Assembly (NCBI GenBank): GCA_031292675.1
Contig: JARLGQ010000112.1
Location: forward strand, 1-34,190
DNA: 34,190 nucleotides
From: Acidimicrobiales bacterium
GTDB lineage: Bacteria > Actinomycetota > Acidimicrobiia > Acidimicrobiales > UBA8190
Reading direction: 5' to 3'
The position numbers and the translations under genes were made by a program. A model generated the notes under the pieces. That model was not told the DNA's origin. It saw nothing but the letters and a program-made list of their open reading frames with translations, and ran no database searches. Every line of letters starts with the position of its first letter. Position 1 is the stretch's first letter. Below, one piece after another: positions 33,713-34,190 of the stretch.

Positions 33713-34190
33713 TCACCCGAAACGGATAACCGAGTGGCGTTCAAGGAAGTCGAGGACGGCAAGAGTGAAGGCGTCGTTTCGGTCGCCAGCCACCATGTGT
33801 CCCGCCCCTGAAACGTCGACGAACTCGACCGCGGGGAATCGCGCACAGAACTGCCCTGCTTTCTCTGCGCTTACGAGGTCGCTGACGCGTCCACGGACCA
33901 GCATGACCGGTACGTCGGCGACCATGCGCTCGGCCGCGGCGTGCAGCCGGTCGACATCGAGGATCTCGGCCGGGCCCGACCCGCCCTCCGCAAACATGAA
34001 CCTCGGGTCCCAGTGCCAGTAGAACCGGCCGTCCCGCTCGCGTAAGTTCTTCCGAAGGCCGGCCAGGTCGGCGGGCCTCGGGCGGTGCGGGTTGTAGGCA
34101 GCGACGGCGTCGGCGACTTCCTCCAACGACGAGAATCCGGCGGCGGCACGGTCCACCATGAAGGCCCCGATGCGCTGTGCTCCTGCCTCC
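33713..34190 (-). CDS. Alpha/beta hydrolase, C-terminal part (5' end outside window)
   Basis: About 158 residues in the window, reading in from the right edge (EAGAQRIGAFMVDRAAAGF) to a TGA at 33713. The visible part is the cap and the end of the alpha/beta-hydrolase core: PVMLVRGRVSDLVSAEKA carries the likely catalytic acid, and FVDVSGAGHMVAGDRND the catalytic His. The nucleophile elbow is upstream, outside the window. Such proteins are soluble esterases, epoxide hydrolases or similar; the substrate is unknown. It converges on the acyl-CoA synthetase gene across a 231-bp gap in which I see no gene. Confidence 0.85.
   Translation of the reverse strand, partial: EAGAQRIGAFMVDRAAAGFSSLEEVADAVAAYNPHRPRPADLAGLRKNLRERDGRFYWHWDPRFMFAEGGSGPAEILDVDRLHAAAERMVADVPVMLVRGRVSDLVSAEKAGQFCARFPAVEFVDVSGAGHMVAGDRNDAFTLAVLDFLERHSVIRFG

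Overview
The window looks like a chromosome segment of a high-GC actinobacterium, probably outside the well-studied genera. The support is: strong Shine-Dalgarno sites with many GTG and TTG starts; a Dcd of the mycobacterial bifunctional dCTP deaminase/dUTPase type; a two-domain VOC protein resembling mycobacterial Rv0577; a PknB-like Ser/Thr kinase; a sortase-E-like LASTG sorting motif; and thiolase/OB-fold lipid genes. An Acidimicrobiia-type genome is my guess from gene style, not proof.

Layout. 1-2440 (-): a membrane Fe-S oxidoreductase, cut by the window edge, behind dcd. 2470-2540 (+): tRNA-Gly(CCC). 2840-6717 (-): a secreted GH92 alpha-mannosidase in a lower-GC patch, then a nitronate monooxygenase-like flavoprotein. 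6990-9981 (+): a tightly coupled operon of queD, queC, a GT9 glycosyltransferase and a propeller-like protein of unknown function. 9944-11469 (-): a convergent operon of a DUF4254-like protein and a thioredoxin-reductase-fold flavoprotein with no canonical start codon.

11655-19824 is a cell-surface block: a Ser/Thr-rich membrane-anchor ORF, a seven-repeat secreted protein with a Ser/Thr/Pro stalk, a VOC protein, a decayed IS110 transposase fragment, an IPT/TIG protein, an SH3 lipoprotein, and a large surface protein with two N-terminal repeats, an HNH-like domain and a LASTG/membrane anchor. 20213-24574 holds a receptor-type Ser/Thr kinase and, convergently, an FtsX/MacB-type permease without an adjacent ATPase.

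24862-34190 is mainly acyl/lipid metabolism: two small dimeric alpha/beta-barrel proteins, a sulfotransferase-family protein, an MDR oxidoreductase, a ketosynthase-like/OB-fold fusion coupled to an SCP-x-type thiolase, an acyl-CoA synthetase, and the C-terminal part of an alpha/beta hydrolase.

The best candidate for an undescribed system is the preQ0-type operon at 6990-9981. It has the queD and queC steps, but queE, tgt and queA are not in the window, and it is coupled to a glycosyltransferase and an unrecognised protein. The convergent DUF4254 operon may be linked to it. A second lead is the surface-protein block. Two of its anchored proteins end in the same residues, WLLGR, and the propeller protein appears to have lost its anchor through a frameshift.
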